Below are positions 54,465 to 63,063 of a stretch of DNA of 64,000 nucleotides, in pieces. The position numbers and the translations under genes are program-made. How positions within the stretch are numbered: the stretch's first letter is position 1; each line of letters starts with the position of its first letter. The notes beneath the pieces are model-generated. The model was not told the origin of the DNA and searched no databases. It saw only the letters and a list, made by a program, of their open reading frames with translations. The stretch lies in the NCBI GenBank assembly GCA_049969475.1, contig JBMFOU010000008.1, positions 52,400-116,399 of the forward strand. Direction: 5' to 3'. The DNA is from UBA2030 sp049969475 (GTDB lineage Bacteria > Bacteroidota > Bacteroidia > Bacteroidales > TTA-H9).

Positions 54465-55739
54465 TTAATGGATATAAAATTCTATCATCTTTCGTATGGC
54501 ATCTTTGCATATCGGGCAGAAACTGTTGGTCCTGAAGGTATTCATCAGGCAGTCGATATAGGGCCGGTAAATACCCTTAGCGGCATAACCTCCTCCTTCA
54601 TACACCCCAATCGCATTTAAGTATTTATTTTCAACGGGTGTGGGTTTGGGAAGGCTATCCGCCACTTTATCCTGCCATTTTTTTCCAAAGTTGACCAGTG
54701 TGGTGATGTTGGGTTCCCAGGGTTCTACATCCAAGGGATACATTTCGTTGTAAGCCACTTCCGAATTGTAGTATTCATCGGCCAAGCCGGCAAAACTATG
54801 TCCGAATTCATGGATAAAGATTTTCCCGGCGCTGCGGTTGCTGTTGACCGACAAGGCATAGTGATTGAAAATGGCTCCACCCCCATATTCAGGTGTATTT
54901 ACCAAAATATAGATTTGATCGTAGGGGGCACATGCAGCCACATTTCTCACAGCCTTAAAGTTGCTTGTCATCAGGTATCTCTCCACTCCAAAGGTGTACA
55001 TCCGGCTGTCGAGCAAAGTGTTTTTCCAGATACCTTTCACAGGAATGTCAGTTCCTGACTCGGCCGAGGGAGCCTCTATACCGCGGATATTAATCTTGTC
55101 GCGGAATTGATTGTAAGGTTCATACGCAAAAAGCTCTTCTGCAAATTTGTGGCAATCTTTTCGGAACTGGTCCATTTCGCTCGCTGTGTATCCTTCGGGA
55201 ATGAGCACAATATCAAGGGCATTTGCCGGGTTTGCAGGAGTATGTACATCAAAAAAGGGATAGGGTAGAGATTGTTGGATAATGTAAGGATCGGCCGGAT
55301 CGAAAGGCAGGCTGAACTTTTTTTCAAACAAGCCAGATCTGTTTCGGCTAAAAAGATTAATAATGACAGGCTTTTTGGGAAAAGGCATGACCACTGATTC
55401 TGAAAATACCCGGTCGATTTCATGGGCCTCATTCGTTGTTTGCCATTCCGAAAACAGCGTGGTATAGCCCCGGGAGTATAGAGTTTTTCCAGTTTCCCTG
55501 TCGTTAACCTCAAAAGAATATTGTCCGTATTGAAAAGTGTCGATTAATGATGTATGGGAGCCGGCCCAGTAGGGTTCTTCAATCCAGGCATCAAAGGCAT
55601 AGTATTCGTTTTGGGCGTTACCTCCGTGGTAATAATCGAGTCGTAAGGTTTTGTTTTCGAAAAATGCATCAAATTGGGCAAAGCCTTTGTTGGGCAGAAA
55701 GAATAGATAGAGGAGGAATATCAGTGTTAGGCGATGCAT
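54465..55739 (-). CDS. Exported metallopeptidase, M64 family
   Basis: A 424-residue protein with a signal peptide (LTLIFLLYLFFLPNKGFAQ). The zinc motif HEFGHSFAGLADEYY at about residue 330 gives His-Glu-x-x-His plus the conserved downstream Asp/Glu. DIVLIPEGYTASEMDQF is the family's N-terminal catalytic-domain block. M64 includes Clostridium IgA protease, but specificity cannot be inferred. The ATG at 55739 is chosen because it begins the signal peptide; a frame extending to 55871 is spurious. No T9SS domain is present, so a periplasmic or outer-membrane location is likely. Confidence 0.88.
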   Translation of the reverse strand: MHRLTLIFLLYLFFLPNKGFAQFDAFFENKTLRLDYYHGGNAQNEYYAFDAWIEEPYWAGSHTSLIDTFQYGQYSFEVNDRETGKTLYSRGYTTLFSEWQTTNEAHEIDRVFSESVVMPFPKKPVIINLFSRNRSGLFEKKFSLPFDPADPYIIQQSLPYPFFDVHTPANPANALDIVLIPEGYTASEMDQFRKDCHKFAEELFAYEPYNQFRDKINIRGIEAPSAESGTDIPVKGIWKNTLLDSRMYTFGVERYLMTSNFKAVRNVAACAPYDQIYILVNTPEYGGGAIFNHYALSVNSNRSAGKIFIHEFGHSFAGLADEYYNSEVAYNEMYPLDVEPWEPNITTLVNFGKKWQDKVADSLPKPTPVENKYLNAIGVYEGGGYAAKGIYRPYIDCLMNTFRTNSFCPICKDAIRKMIEFYIH

Positions 55740-55782
55740 TTTTCTGAATTTAAAGAATTTAAAGCTTTCAGCCTTTGAATGG

Positions 55783-55790
55783 CAAAGATA
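55783..55790 (-). promoter_or_regulatory. Promoter box of the M64-ptb-ptb-buk run
   Basis: TATCTTTG on the minus strand matches TAnnTTTG, 43 bp upstream of the ATG at 55739. Confidence 0.55.
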
Positions 55791-55930
55791 GAAAGCTTTT
55801 GTTAATCTGATAACAGTATTCCCAAGATACAATTGTAACTTATTGCTCATCAGGAGCCCATTTTTCAGCAATCGTTTCCGGAACGAAAAATTTTTCTATT
55901 TTTACGGCTGATTTCTGTGAGAACTCTATC

Positions 55931-56008
55931 ATGCCAGAGCTTGAGTCGTTTCTTGCAGCCATGCGTTATCGCAACATCAAACGCCGCGATAAATTCGTAA
56001 GGGGATAA
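55931..56008 (+). CDS. Possible 25-codon leader ORF upstream of tryptophanase
   Basis: ATG 55931 to TAA 56006-56008 encodes a peptide that begins MPELESFLAAMRY and ends in a very basic tail (KRRDKFVRG). It sits 85 bp before tnaA, in the position of the TnaC leader peptide of enterobacteria, but has no tryptophan and no C-terminal proline, so a TnaC-like mechanism is not supported. It may be a regulatory peptide, a gene remnant or chance. The rest of the 354-bp gap shows only AT-rich sequence and the minus-strand promoter box. Confidence 0.3.
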   Translation: MPELESFLAAMRYRNIKRRDKFVRG

Positions 56009-56093
56009 CTAATGGTTTTTCTCTCCTTTTGCTCTAGTGAGATGTAAATTTCTGTAAATCATTATTTTTACCACTATTAAAAGTTATCCCACT

Positions 56094-57470
56094 ATGGAAT
56101 TACCTTTTGCCGAAAGTTTTAAAATAAAAATGGTGGAGCCTATATATCGCTCCACGCTCAGCGAGCGTGAACGTTGGCTCAAGGCAGCGCATTATAACCT
56201 ATTTAATCTGAAATCGGAGCAGGTTTATATCGATTTGCTTACAGACAGTGGTACCGGGGCCATGAGCGACCGGCAGTGGGCCGAGCTAATGCTGGGCGAT
56301 GAGAGTTATGCCGGAGCCACTTCGTATTACAAACTCAAGTCAGCCATCGCGGAGATTTTTGGATTCCCCTATTTTTTACCAACGCACCAGGGTCGTGCTG
56401 CTGAAAATGTGTTAATGTCCACCCTGGTAAAGGAAGGCGATATTATTCCCGGCAATTCGCATTTCGATACCACCAAGGGGCATATTGAGTTTCGTAAAGC
56501 AAACGCCATAGACTGCACCATTAAGGAAGCATTTGATACTTCGCTCATTCATCCCTTCAAAGGCAATCTGGATCTTGAAAAGCTAGAGCAGGTACTCAGA
56601 GCTTATCCGAGGGAGCGTATCCCTATGATTATTGTAACAGTAACTTGCAATACCTCTGGGGGCCAGCCTGTTTCAATGCAAAATCTACGTGAAGTAAAAG
56701 CACTGGCTGTTAAATACGGTGTCCCAGTATGTTTCGACTCAGCCCGTTTCGCCGAAAATGCCTATTTTATCAAGTTGCGTGAACCAGGTTATGCAGAAAA
56801 GTCGATCCGGGAAATAGTATCCGAGATGTACTCTTATGCCGATTTGGCCACCATGAGTGCCAAAAAGGATGGAATAGTTAATATGGGTGGTTTTATTGGG
56901 TTCAAAGATGAGGAACTATTCCGTCGGGCAAGCACCTACAATATTATGTTTGAGGGTTTTATTACATACGGTGGCATGTCGGGCCGCGATATGAATGCTT
57001 TGGCCGTAGGCCTATATGAGAGCACCACTTTTGAATACCTCGAAACACGCATACGCCAGGTTGAATATTTGGGCCAGCGCCTGGTGGACTTTGGAATACC
57101 TATTCAGCAACCCGTTGGGGGCCATGCAGTGTTTGTAGATGCCTTGAAGTTTTTACCGCATGTGCCCCGCGAAGAATTTGTAGCGCAAACTTTAGCTCTG
57201 GAGCTATATCTGGAAGCCGGAATTCGCGGAGTGGAGATCGGTACTTTAATGGCCGACCGCGATCCGGTAACCCGCGAGAATCGCTATCCGGCTTTAGAAA
57301 CCGTCAGGCTAGCTATACCTCGCAGGGTTTATACCAATAATCACATGGATGTGGTGGCTGTTGCCCTAAAGAATATATGGGATCGGAGAGAGGAAATCCG
57401 CCACGGATATCGTCTCGTTTGGGAAGCTCCTATCATGCGCCATTTTACGGTCAAACTCGAGAAGATTTAA
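56094..57470 (+). CDS. tnaA: Tryptophanase
   Basis: A PLP-dependent beta-eliminating lyase of 458 residues that converts tryptophan to indole, pyruvate and ammonia. DLLTDSGTGAMSDRQWA, FLPTHQGRAAENVL and the PLP lysine in MSAKKDGIVNMGGF are conserved. At the position of the tyrosine-phenol-lyase substrate arginine (SMERG) this protein has GVEIGTL, as tryptophanases do, which favours tryptophanase. It converges with the Rex-like gene across a terminator. Confidence 0.92.
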   Translation: MELPFAESFKIKMVEPIYRSTLSERERWLKAAHYNLFNLKSEQVYIDLLTDSGTGAMSDRQWAELMLGDESYAGATSYYKLKSAIAEIFGFPYFLPTHQGRAAENVLMSTLVKEGDIIPGNSHFDTTKGHIEFRKANAIDCTIKEAFDTSLIHPFKGNLDLEKLEQVLRAYPRERIPMIIVTVTCNTSGGQPVSMQNLREVKALAVKYGVPVCFDSARFAENAYFIKLREPGYAEKSIREIVSEMYSYADLATMSAKKDGIVNMGGFIGFKDEELFRRASTYNIMFEGFITYGGMSGRDMNALAVGLYESTTFEYLETRIRQVEYLGQRLVDFGIPIQQPVGGHAVFVDALKFLPHVPREEFVAQTLALELYLEAGIRGVEIGTLMADRDPVTRENRYPALETVRLAIPRRVYTNNHMDVVAVALKNIWDRREEIRHGYRLVWEAPIMRHFTVKLEKI

Positions 57471-57482
57471 TTTAATAAAAGC

Positions 57483-57516
57483 AAAACCGCCGGTCGAAAG
57501 CCGGCGGTTTATTTTG
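57483..57516 (+). terminator. Rho-independent terminator after tnaA
   Basis: AAACCGCCGG (57484-57493) pairs perfectly with CCGGCGGTTT (57501-57510), followed by ATTTT. Confidence 0.88.
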
Positions 57517-57545
57517 GGGATTTATACGGAGGGAGAAAAACGCGC

Positions 57546-58184
57546 TTAACTCAAACTATATTTCCTTCTCCATTTAGGGTACCCTGGAATCACATTTTCA
57601 ACGGTTATTTCTGGAGGTACAGGAAGGGAGACAGGGCTAAGGTTCCAGATTTTTCTGATACCAGCATCAATCAGCCATCCGGCAGTTGAGCGGCTATGTG
57701 CAAAATCCGTGCAAAGTACCGCTGTTGTAATGTTTTCTTGATTAATGATTTTCTCGGCTTCGTTTTTCTTTAAAAAATTCAACCCCGGAGTAGTAATTTC
57801 GGAAATCTGTCCCGATGTGAGTACCACCCCTTTAATGTTGAAGGAATATCCTGCAAATTCGTAGTTCTCGAGCATCTTTTGAATGCGTTCGGCGCTGCCA
57901 GCTACAATTACTTTCTCCTGATTATCCTGGGGAAGATAATTATTCAGTACCTGCAACAGGTGCTCGTTTTGCAAAATATTTCCATGAATAACCTGCAGCC
58001 CTGCTTCCGCAATGTCGGATATTACGGTTTGAAGATCCTCGCCGGTCTGCCGGGCCAGTTTTTCGAACGATGTAAGTACTTCTCCATTTTTCAGCCCTTT
58101 TTCTGCCAGGAGGCCATACTGATACAGGCGTTTTAGCGTTGACTGACTCAGGTTTTTGTTAATTTTTATATCTGGGGTTATCAT
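57546..58184 (-). CDS. Rex-like protein with degenerate NAD- and DNA-binding motifs
   Basis: A 212-residue protein laid out like the redox repressor Rex. The winged-helix part is LSQSTLKRLYQYGLLAEKG to about residue 82, and a Rossmann part starts at residue 91. The core WLIDAGIRKIWNLSPVSLPVP and the VENV segment match the Rex C-terminal domain. However, the NADH loop GxGxLG is replaced by VAGSAERI, the DNA-recognition QVRKDLSYFG is replaced by QTVISDIAEAG, and the C-terminal domain-swapping helix is missing. It may sense something else or act as a partner. A sigma-54 promoter precedes it, and its ATG overlaps the stop of a small ORF. Confidence 0.75.
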   Translation of the reverse strand: MITPDIKINKNLSQSTLKRLYQYGLLAEKGLKNGEVLTSFEKLARQTGEDLQTVISDIAEAGLQVIHGNILQNEHLLQVLNNYLPQDNQEKVIVAGSAERIQKMLENYEFAGYSFNIKGVVLTSGQISEITTPGLNFLKKNEAEKIINQENITTAVLCTDFAHSRSTAGWLIDAGIRKIWNLSPVSLPVPPEITVENVIPGYPKWRRKYSLS

Positions 58185-58237
58185 AAGCGTTTTTTTTCAA
58201 AACCGGGGGATGGTGGGGCCAATCCCCCGGGAATCAT
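58181..58237 (-). CDS. Possible 18-codon ORF coupled to the Rex-like gene
   Basis: ATG 58237-58235 opens a frame encoding MIPGGLAPPSPGFEKKRL, whose TGA overlaps the Rex-like ATG as ATGA. This is the arrangement of translational coupling. The ORF spans a strong hairpin and includes PP and PSP, which slow ribosomes. Expression is not proven; codon count alone is weak evidence. Confidence 0.3.
   Translation of the reverse strand: MIPGGLAPPSPGFEKKRL
58203..58230 (-). promoter_or_regulatory. Strong hairpin in the leader of the Rex-like gene
   Basis: CCGGGGGAT (58203-58211) is the exact complement of ATCCCCCGG (58222-58230), a 9-bp GC-rich stem with a 10-nt loop. On the minus strand it ends 18 nt before the ATG and is followed by TTTTG then a run of A, so it could be an attenuator, mRNA stabiliser or translation block. 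The stem is followed by too few T residues to be a convincing terminator. Confidence 0.6.
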
Positions 58238-58331
58238 TGTTAACCAGGAATGAACGTTTGAATCTCAACCAAACCCAGCCATGCTTATTCCGTGCGCTTA
58301 AACCTGGCCGGGTAGGTTTCGTTGGCATAGG

Positions 58332-58346
58332 GCAAGCCCCGTGCCA
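58332..58346 (-). promoter_or_regulatory. Sigma-54 (RpoN) promoter of the Rex-like gene
   Basis: On the minus strand TGGCAC-GGGGC-TTGC matches the -24/-12 consensus TGGCAC-N5-TTGC exactly, with ten bases between the invariant GG and GC. Transcription should start near 58320, giving a leader of about 136 nt that carries the hairpin and the small ORF. Possible activator sites lie upstream, for example GGACA-6-TGTCT around 58434-58449. The 58238-58490 gap also has an inverted repeat AAACCT/AGGTTT at 58301-58320 near the predicted start. No other gene is seen in this 306-bp stretch. Confidence 0.8.
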
Positions 58347-58490
58347 TGAAATGTAAATAGTTGAAAATAAGTAATTCTTGGGCTGAAAATATCACAAGCC
58401 CTGTATAAGGGAGAAGCAGAATGTAAAATATTAGGACATCTTCCTGTCTTTCGTTGTAATAAAAAAGGACACCGTAATAAAACTAAACAC

Positions 58491-60305
58491 TCAATACGGG
58501 ATATTATATTTTCGCATCTTCAAATAAAGGGTATTTCGACTGATTTTGAGCATACGCGCTACCTGGCTTATGTTATTGCCATATCTGCTCACGGCTTTTC
58601 GAATGGCTTGTTCTTCAAGCTCTTCGAGGCTCAATATCGGCTCTTCCTCGGCATCGGGCTTAGGAACATGAAGGACGTTTCCATTCGACGAGGATACATA
58701 CAAACCGCGTCCAGGTTCTGGTATATTGCCATCGAGCAAAACTGCCTGCTCGGCATAATTTTCTAATTCTCTGATATTACCCGGCCAAAAATAGTTTTGA
58801 ATTTTATCGTATAGCAAAGGCGAGATATAAGGAATTCTTCGGTTGAGTTCCTCCGATTTTTGCCTGAGAAAAAGTCGGAAAAGTGGTTTGATGTCTTCCT
58901 TGCGATCGCGTAAGGGTGGAATATGCAGGGGAATTACATTGAGTCGGTAGTAAAGATCGAGTCTAAATTTCCCTTTTTTAATTTCTTCTACCGGGTTTTT
59001 ATTGGTGGCAGCAATTATACGTACATCCACAGGGATTTCTTTTTGCCCTCCCACTCGGGTAATACGGCCTTCCTGGATGGCACGCAAGAGTTTTACCTGC
59101 ATTTCGGGAGGCATTTCACCAATTTCGTCCAGAAAAAGAGTACCCTTGTCAGCTAGTTCAAATTTACCAGGGCGCCCGCCTTTACGAGCACCCGTAAATG
59201 CACCTTCTTCGTAACCAAAAAGTTCACTCTCGATAAGGGTAGGAGATATGGCTCCGCAGTTGATAGCTACAAATCCGGCATCCCTGCGGCTGCTGGCCTG
59301 ATGAATGGACTGAGCGAAAACCTCCTTTCCTGTCCCGCTTTCTCCGGTAATGAGAACCGACGAAGGGCTGTCGGCTATTTTCTTTGCATATTCAACCAGC
59401 TCAATCATTACCGGGCTTAGTGCTATGATGTCGTCGAAAGAGAAGCGGGCATGCGACCCAGTGTATTTATTCACCAGATTGATTACCCGACGGTATTCCC
59501 TGAACGTTAGCATATAGCCCAGCTGCCGCTCGTCCTGCGAGCGAATGACAAAGGCATTAAAAAAAAATTTGTCCCGGAGATTGAATTGTATAAAATTTCC
59601 TTCTTCATCCACAAATGATTCACCAGCCAGGATTTTTCGGCGAGCACGCTCCCAGTCTCCGTATAGCTTTGAAACCTGCTGTCCTGTTATTAAACCTGGT
59701 TCGATTTGCAATAGACGGCAACCCGTAGCATTAATCCACGTAACTTGTTCAAGGGTGTTCACTGCAACGACCCCAATGGCCAGATTGTTTATTAGGGCAA
59801 AGGCAAACCGGCTCGAACCCGTCAGGGTTTCAACCTGTCCATATAACTCGAGTTCCCTTTCCAGAAAATACCGGGTGGTATCGAAAAGCTGAATCAAGGC
59901 TTCAGGCCTGGCAGTTTCATTATAAAACATGAGTAAGTACCAGGCTTCCATGTTGGGGCCCTGGTTGAGCCATTCAGCCATGCAATAAATTATATCGTCA
60001 TAGTCTGATAAGCGTTCGGGAAGGTTTACCTTGGTCTTTTTGTGAAGAGCTTGCCTGTAGGCCCTGAAGCCCGGCCATCCCTCGACCATTACAGGCATGG
60101 TTTCTTTGTCATGCACCAGAGATTCAACAACAAGCTTCAGTTTTTCCCTGCAATGTATGGATACAATTTTTCCATCTGCCGAAACCAGCATAAACCCTAG
60201 CGGTCTCTCTGTATTTGTTGTATAAAGCAGATTGAGAAGTCCTTCCAGCCCTGGCCCCAGCACTTCCCTGCGCAAGGGTAATATGTCATCCTCTGAAGCT
60301 CGCAT
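58491..60305 (-). CDS. Sigma-54-dependent transcriptional activator with PAS domain
   Basis: A 604-residue bacterial enhancer-binding protein. An N-terminal sensor region (1-160, GAF-like by layout) is followed by a PAS domain (about 163-270). The AAA+ domain has Walker A GESGTGKE (321-328), an intact GAFTGA loop (368-373) for contact with sigma-54, and Walker B TLFLDEIGEM. A C-terminal Fis-type helix-turn-helix (ISQVARMLKISRNTLYLKMRKY) binds DNA. The domain order recalls AcoR-type regulators of catabolic operons. It ends 306 bp before the Rex-like gene and its sigma-54 promoter, its likely target. Confidence 0.93.
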   Translation of the reverse strand: MRASEDDILPLRREVLGPGLEGLLNLLYTTNTERPLGFMLVSADGKIVSIHCREKLKLVVESLVHDKETMPVMVEGWPGFRAYRQALHKKTKVNLPERLSDYDDIIYCMAEWLNQGPNMEAWYLLMFYNETARPEALIQLFDTTRYFLERELELYGQVETLTGSSRFAFALINNLAIGVVAVNTLEQVTWINATGCRLLQIEPGLITGQQVSKLYGDWERARRKILAGESFVDEEGNFIQFNLRDKFFFNAFVIRSQDERQLGYMLTFREYRRVINLVNKYTGSHARFSFDDIIALSPVMIELVEYAKKIADSPSSVLITGESGTGKEVFAQSIHQASSRRDAGFVAINCGAISPTLIESELFGYEEGAFTGARKGGRPGKFELADKGTLFLDEIGEMPPEMQVKLLRAIQEGRITRVGGQKEIPVDVRIIAATNKNPVEEIKKGKFRLDLYYRLNVIPLHIPPLRDRKEDIKPLFRLFLRQKSEELNRRIPYISPLLYDKIQNYFWPGNIRELENYAEQAVLLDGNIPEPGRGLYVSSSNGNVLHVPKPDAEEEPILSLEELEEQAIRKAVSRYGNNISQVARMLKISRNTLYLKMRKYNIPY

Positions 60306-60346
60306 TTGAAGAAAAAAGTTTTGATGTGTACTAAAAGTCTACAATG

Positions 60347-60354
60347 CAAAGTTA
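60347..60354 (-). promoter_or_regulatory. Promoter box of the sigma-54 activator gene
   Basis: TAACTTTG on the minus strand matches TAnnTTTG, 41 bp upstream of the ATG. The activator itself appears to use the housekeeping sigma. Confidence 0.5.
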
Positions 60355-60552
60355 TACCTCAAATGGTTTTGTATAAGAATAGTACAAAGGGATTTATGGA
60401 ATATTTGCGGGAAAAGCGTTTTTTTGAGCAACTTATTTATTGATTGTAAGCATATTATATTTTTTGCATATAAAATAAGTACTTGTAGTTATTTACTTTT
60501 AAAAAATAAGTATTTTCGTAGCCAACAACCTATTTTTTATTTAGTTAGCCTT

Positions 60553-61863
60553 ATGTCCCAGATTCGCCTTATCACTGCTGCGAATGCAGAGATCTGGTTA
60601 GTGGAAATAGATCCTGATGTGGTGGCTGACACTCGTCGTCTGTTGCGCCAGGCCTTTGGAGATGTGAAGGTTTTTAGTCATTGGAAAGAATTGGAGTCTA
60701 AACTACCCGAGAGAGGTTGCCATATTATTTTTATTGAATATGAATGGTTTTTTCAATCGAATTACGAGGAAGGCATACGTTGTTTGCACCAGCTCAGGCA
60801 AATAAATCCTGGAGTGGTGGTGGTCATGGCTTTTGGATATGGAAATTTTGCCCATATTCTACCCCTTTTAGGTAAAGAAATTGACAATTGGATTCTGAAG
60901 CCCTGGGATGATAACAAGTTATTGGCGACTTTGCAGACTTCAATATTAGTGGCGTTAAGCAAGAACGAATATATGTTTCTGAAAGATAACCTGGAGCCTT
61001 CTTTGTCTCCTGCTTTCCCTGGGCCTGTTTTTCGAAAATCGGAAGCTATGCAACGGGCGCTTGACGCCCTCATGGAGATGGATAATACATGCCTGCTCTA
61101 CGGAGAACCGGGAGTTGGAAAAACCTGGTTAGCAACTTGGCTACACCATACAGCAGGTCGAAAAGGCTATTATACAATTGATTTTGCAGGAGTAAAAAAT
61201 CCAGAGGATTTATTGGCGAGTGCCAGGCTAAACTTTCTTCTTCAGAAGGGATTTATTGAAACACTTGTTTTGGATAATCTTCAAGCAATCTCCCCTTCAT
61301 CGCTTTCAGGAATCAATGCCTGGCTTGAAACCCTACATGGCGATAGGCCAAAACTTTCTATCATAGGTTTGTGGAGCATGTGGTCCGAAAAAAACCCGCC
61401 GGATGATTTATTGGTTTTTGAGAACTGCAAGATTAAAATTCCTTCCTTACGTGAAAGAAAAGAAGATATACCCTCGCTGGCAGCATGGATCGCAGAGGAA
61501 GAGAGCCATAAGTATTCTTTGCCAGCCAAAACACTTCCCGGACCAGTTGCCCAAGCACTGATGCGCCTGCCCTGGCTGGGCAATGTTGCAGAGTTGCGCC
61601 AGGTATTAAAGAATGCAATTACTCATTCAAAATCGGAAACCTTGAATATTTCGGATTTTACTTTGCTGGTAAGTACCCGAAAATCTCCTTTAAAAAGAGA
61701 TAAAAGCTTAGTAATCAGGGAAACCGAGAGGCAGATGGTGCTAAAGGCCCTTGAAAAACATTTGGGAAACATCAGCCACGCAGCGCGAGAATTGGGAATT
61801 ACACGACAGTCACTATACCGCAGAATGGAAAAATATGGAATAGAGAGTTGGGCTAGAACCTAA
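60553..61863 (+). CDS. Degenerate NtrC-family regulator lacking GAFTGA and phospho-acceptor
   Basis: A 436-residue response-regulator-like protein. The receiver-like domain (about 10-135) keeps the hydrophobic strands and the lysine in WILKPWDD but has Glu62 (IIFIEYEWF) where the phosphorylated Asp should be. The AAA+ core has Walker A GEPGVGKT (184-191), but the GAFTGA loop is absent; the region around 215-235 reads NPEDLLASARLNFLLQKG. Walker B is ETLVLDNL, missing the second acidic residue. A Fis-type HTH (SHAARELGITRQSLYRRMEKYG) is intact. It should bind DNA but not activate sigma-54. The ATG at 60553 is preferred to TTG 60424. It diverges from the intact activator. Confidence 0.85.
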   Translation: MSQIRLITAANAEIWLVEIDPDVVADTRRLLRQAFGDVKVFSHWKELESKLPERGCHIIFIEYEWFFQSNYEEGIRCLHQLRQINPGVVVVMAFGYGNFAHILPLLGKEIDNWILKPWDDNKLLATLQTSILVALSKNEYMFLKDNLEPSLSPAFPGPVFRKSEAMQRALDALMEMDNTCLLYGEPGVGKTWLATWLHHTAGRKGYYTIDFAGVKNPEDLLASARLNFLLQKGFIETLVLDNLQAISPSSLSGINAWLETLHGDRPKLSIIGLWSMWSEKNPPDDLLVFENCKIKIPSLRERKEDIPSLAAWIAEEESHKYSLPAKTLPGPVAQALMRLPWLGNVAELRQVLKNAITHSKSETLNISDFTLLVSTRKSPLKRDKSLVIRETERQMVLKALEKHLGNISHAARELGITRQSLYRRMEKYGIESWART

Positions 61864-61868
61864 AAAGG

Positions 61869-63038
61869 CTATCTGGTCTGCTTTCTGCGGTGTAACTCTT
61901 TACGGATAAGACGGAGCTCACGTCCGGTCTGGCCGGCCACACTGGTATTTTCTTCCGCCCTGCGGAAAAGGTATGGCATTACGTGTTTGATAGGCCCATA
62001 GGGAATATACTTAGCAACATTAAAACCAGCTTTGGCTAAATTGAAGCTGATATGGTCGCCCATACCATAGAGTTGTGAAAACCAAATCCGTGGGTCGGCA
62101 GGATCCAGGCCTTTGACTTTTATTAGCGTAGCTAGTAACTGGCTACTTTCTTCGTTATGGGTTCCACAGAAAATGGCCACTTTATCGATGTTTTCTATGG
62201 AAATTTCGAGAGCCTTGTTGAAATCGCGGTCGGTGGCGGCTTTGTCGGGTTGAATAGGAGAGGGATAATTCAGGCGCTGTGCCCTTTCTCTTTCCTTCTC
62301 CATATATGCGCCACGAACGAATTTCAAACCTGCGTAGAATCCTTCTATGCGTGCCCTTTCAATTAGGCCGAGAAGATAGGCCAAGCGGTCGTGGCGATAC
62401 ATCTGCAGGGTATTAAATACAACCACCTTTTGCTGATTGAATTTCTTCATCATGTCTTCTACCACTTCATCTATAAAAGGCTGATACCAGCTATCTTCGG
62501 CATCAATCAGCAATGGGATATCGAGGCGAGCAGCCTCTGAGCAAAGTGTATTTATTCTTTCTCTGAAACGATTCAGCTGTACATGGTCATCCTCGGTAAG
62601 AGTTTCCGGATGTTCCGTTTTATCAAGCACCTCGTGGGGGATGAATGCTGTAGGTTTGAAAACGGCGAAGGGAATATCGGGATGGGAAGCGGCGTTGCGA
62701 ATAGCTTTGAGGGTCTCTTTGAGAACACTTTCAATAGCTGTTTCGGTCTGAATGGCTTCCACCGAATAATCGAGAATGGATTTCACTCCAAACCGGGCCA
62801 GGTTATCTACAACCGGCTGGCAGGCTTCCAGGGTTTCTCCTCCAACGAAATGCTTGTAAACTGAGGGCTTCATCAGCCAGGCGACCGAAAGACCAGCATT
62901 CTGCATATGCATGATTACGTGTTTACCGGCTTTAACCAGCCATGGATAGGCCAAAACCGAAAACAGTAAGCGGGCCCTCCATAATTCTTTGTTTCTGAGC
63001 CGCTCAAAGGCTACCGAGGTATCATCAAAGTTTATCAT
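61869..63038 (-). CDS. Proline dehydrogenase
   Basis: A monofunctional FAD-dependent PutA-type enzyme of 389 residues with a (beta/alpha)8 barrel. It oxidises proline to pyrroline-5-carboxylate, passing electrons to the respiratory chain. The C-terminal YLFRRAEEN matches the RxxRxxEN proline-binding motif. LKFVRGAYMEKERERA and CGTHNEESSQLL are also conserved. It lies 5 bp from the degenerate regulator on the opposite strand. The second enzyme, P5C dehydrogenase, is not in the window. Confidence 0.93.
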   Translation of the reverse strand: MINFDDTSVAFERLRNKELWRARLLFSVLAYPWLVKAGKHVIMHMQNAGLSVAWLMKPSVYKHFVGGETLEACQPVVDNLARFGVKSILDYSVEAIQTETAIESVLKETLKAIRNAASHPDIPFAVFKPTAFIPHEVLDKTEHPETLTEDDHVQLNRFRERINTLCSEAARLDIPLLIDAEDSWYQPFIDEVVEDMMKKFNQQKVVVFNTLQMYRHDRLAYLLGLIERARIEGFYAGLKFVRGAYMEKERERAQRLNYPSPIQPDKAATDRDFNKALEISIENIDKVAIFCGTHNEESSQLLATLIKVKGLDPADPRIWFSQLYGMGDHISFNLAKAGFNVAKYIPYGPIKHVMPYLFRRAEENTSVAGQTGRELRLIRKELHRRKQTR

Positions 63039-63063
63039 GTGGTAGATTATTCTATTCTTTTAG

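Noticed and set aside
52907..54468. Plus-strand ORFs of 148 and 141 codons opposite the two ptb genes
   Set aside because: They mirror conserved ptb segments and resemble each other only because the ptb genes are paralogues.
55931..56008. TnaC leader peptide
   Set aside because: The peptide has no tryptophan and lacks the terminal proline needed for tryptophan-dependent stalling; kept only as a possible ORF.
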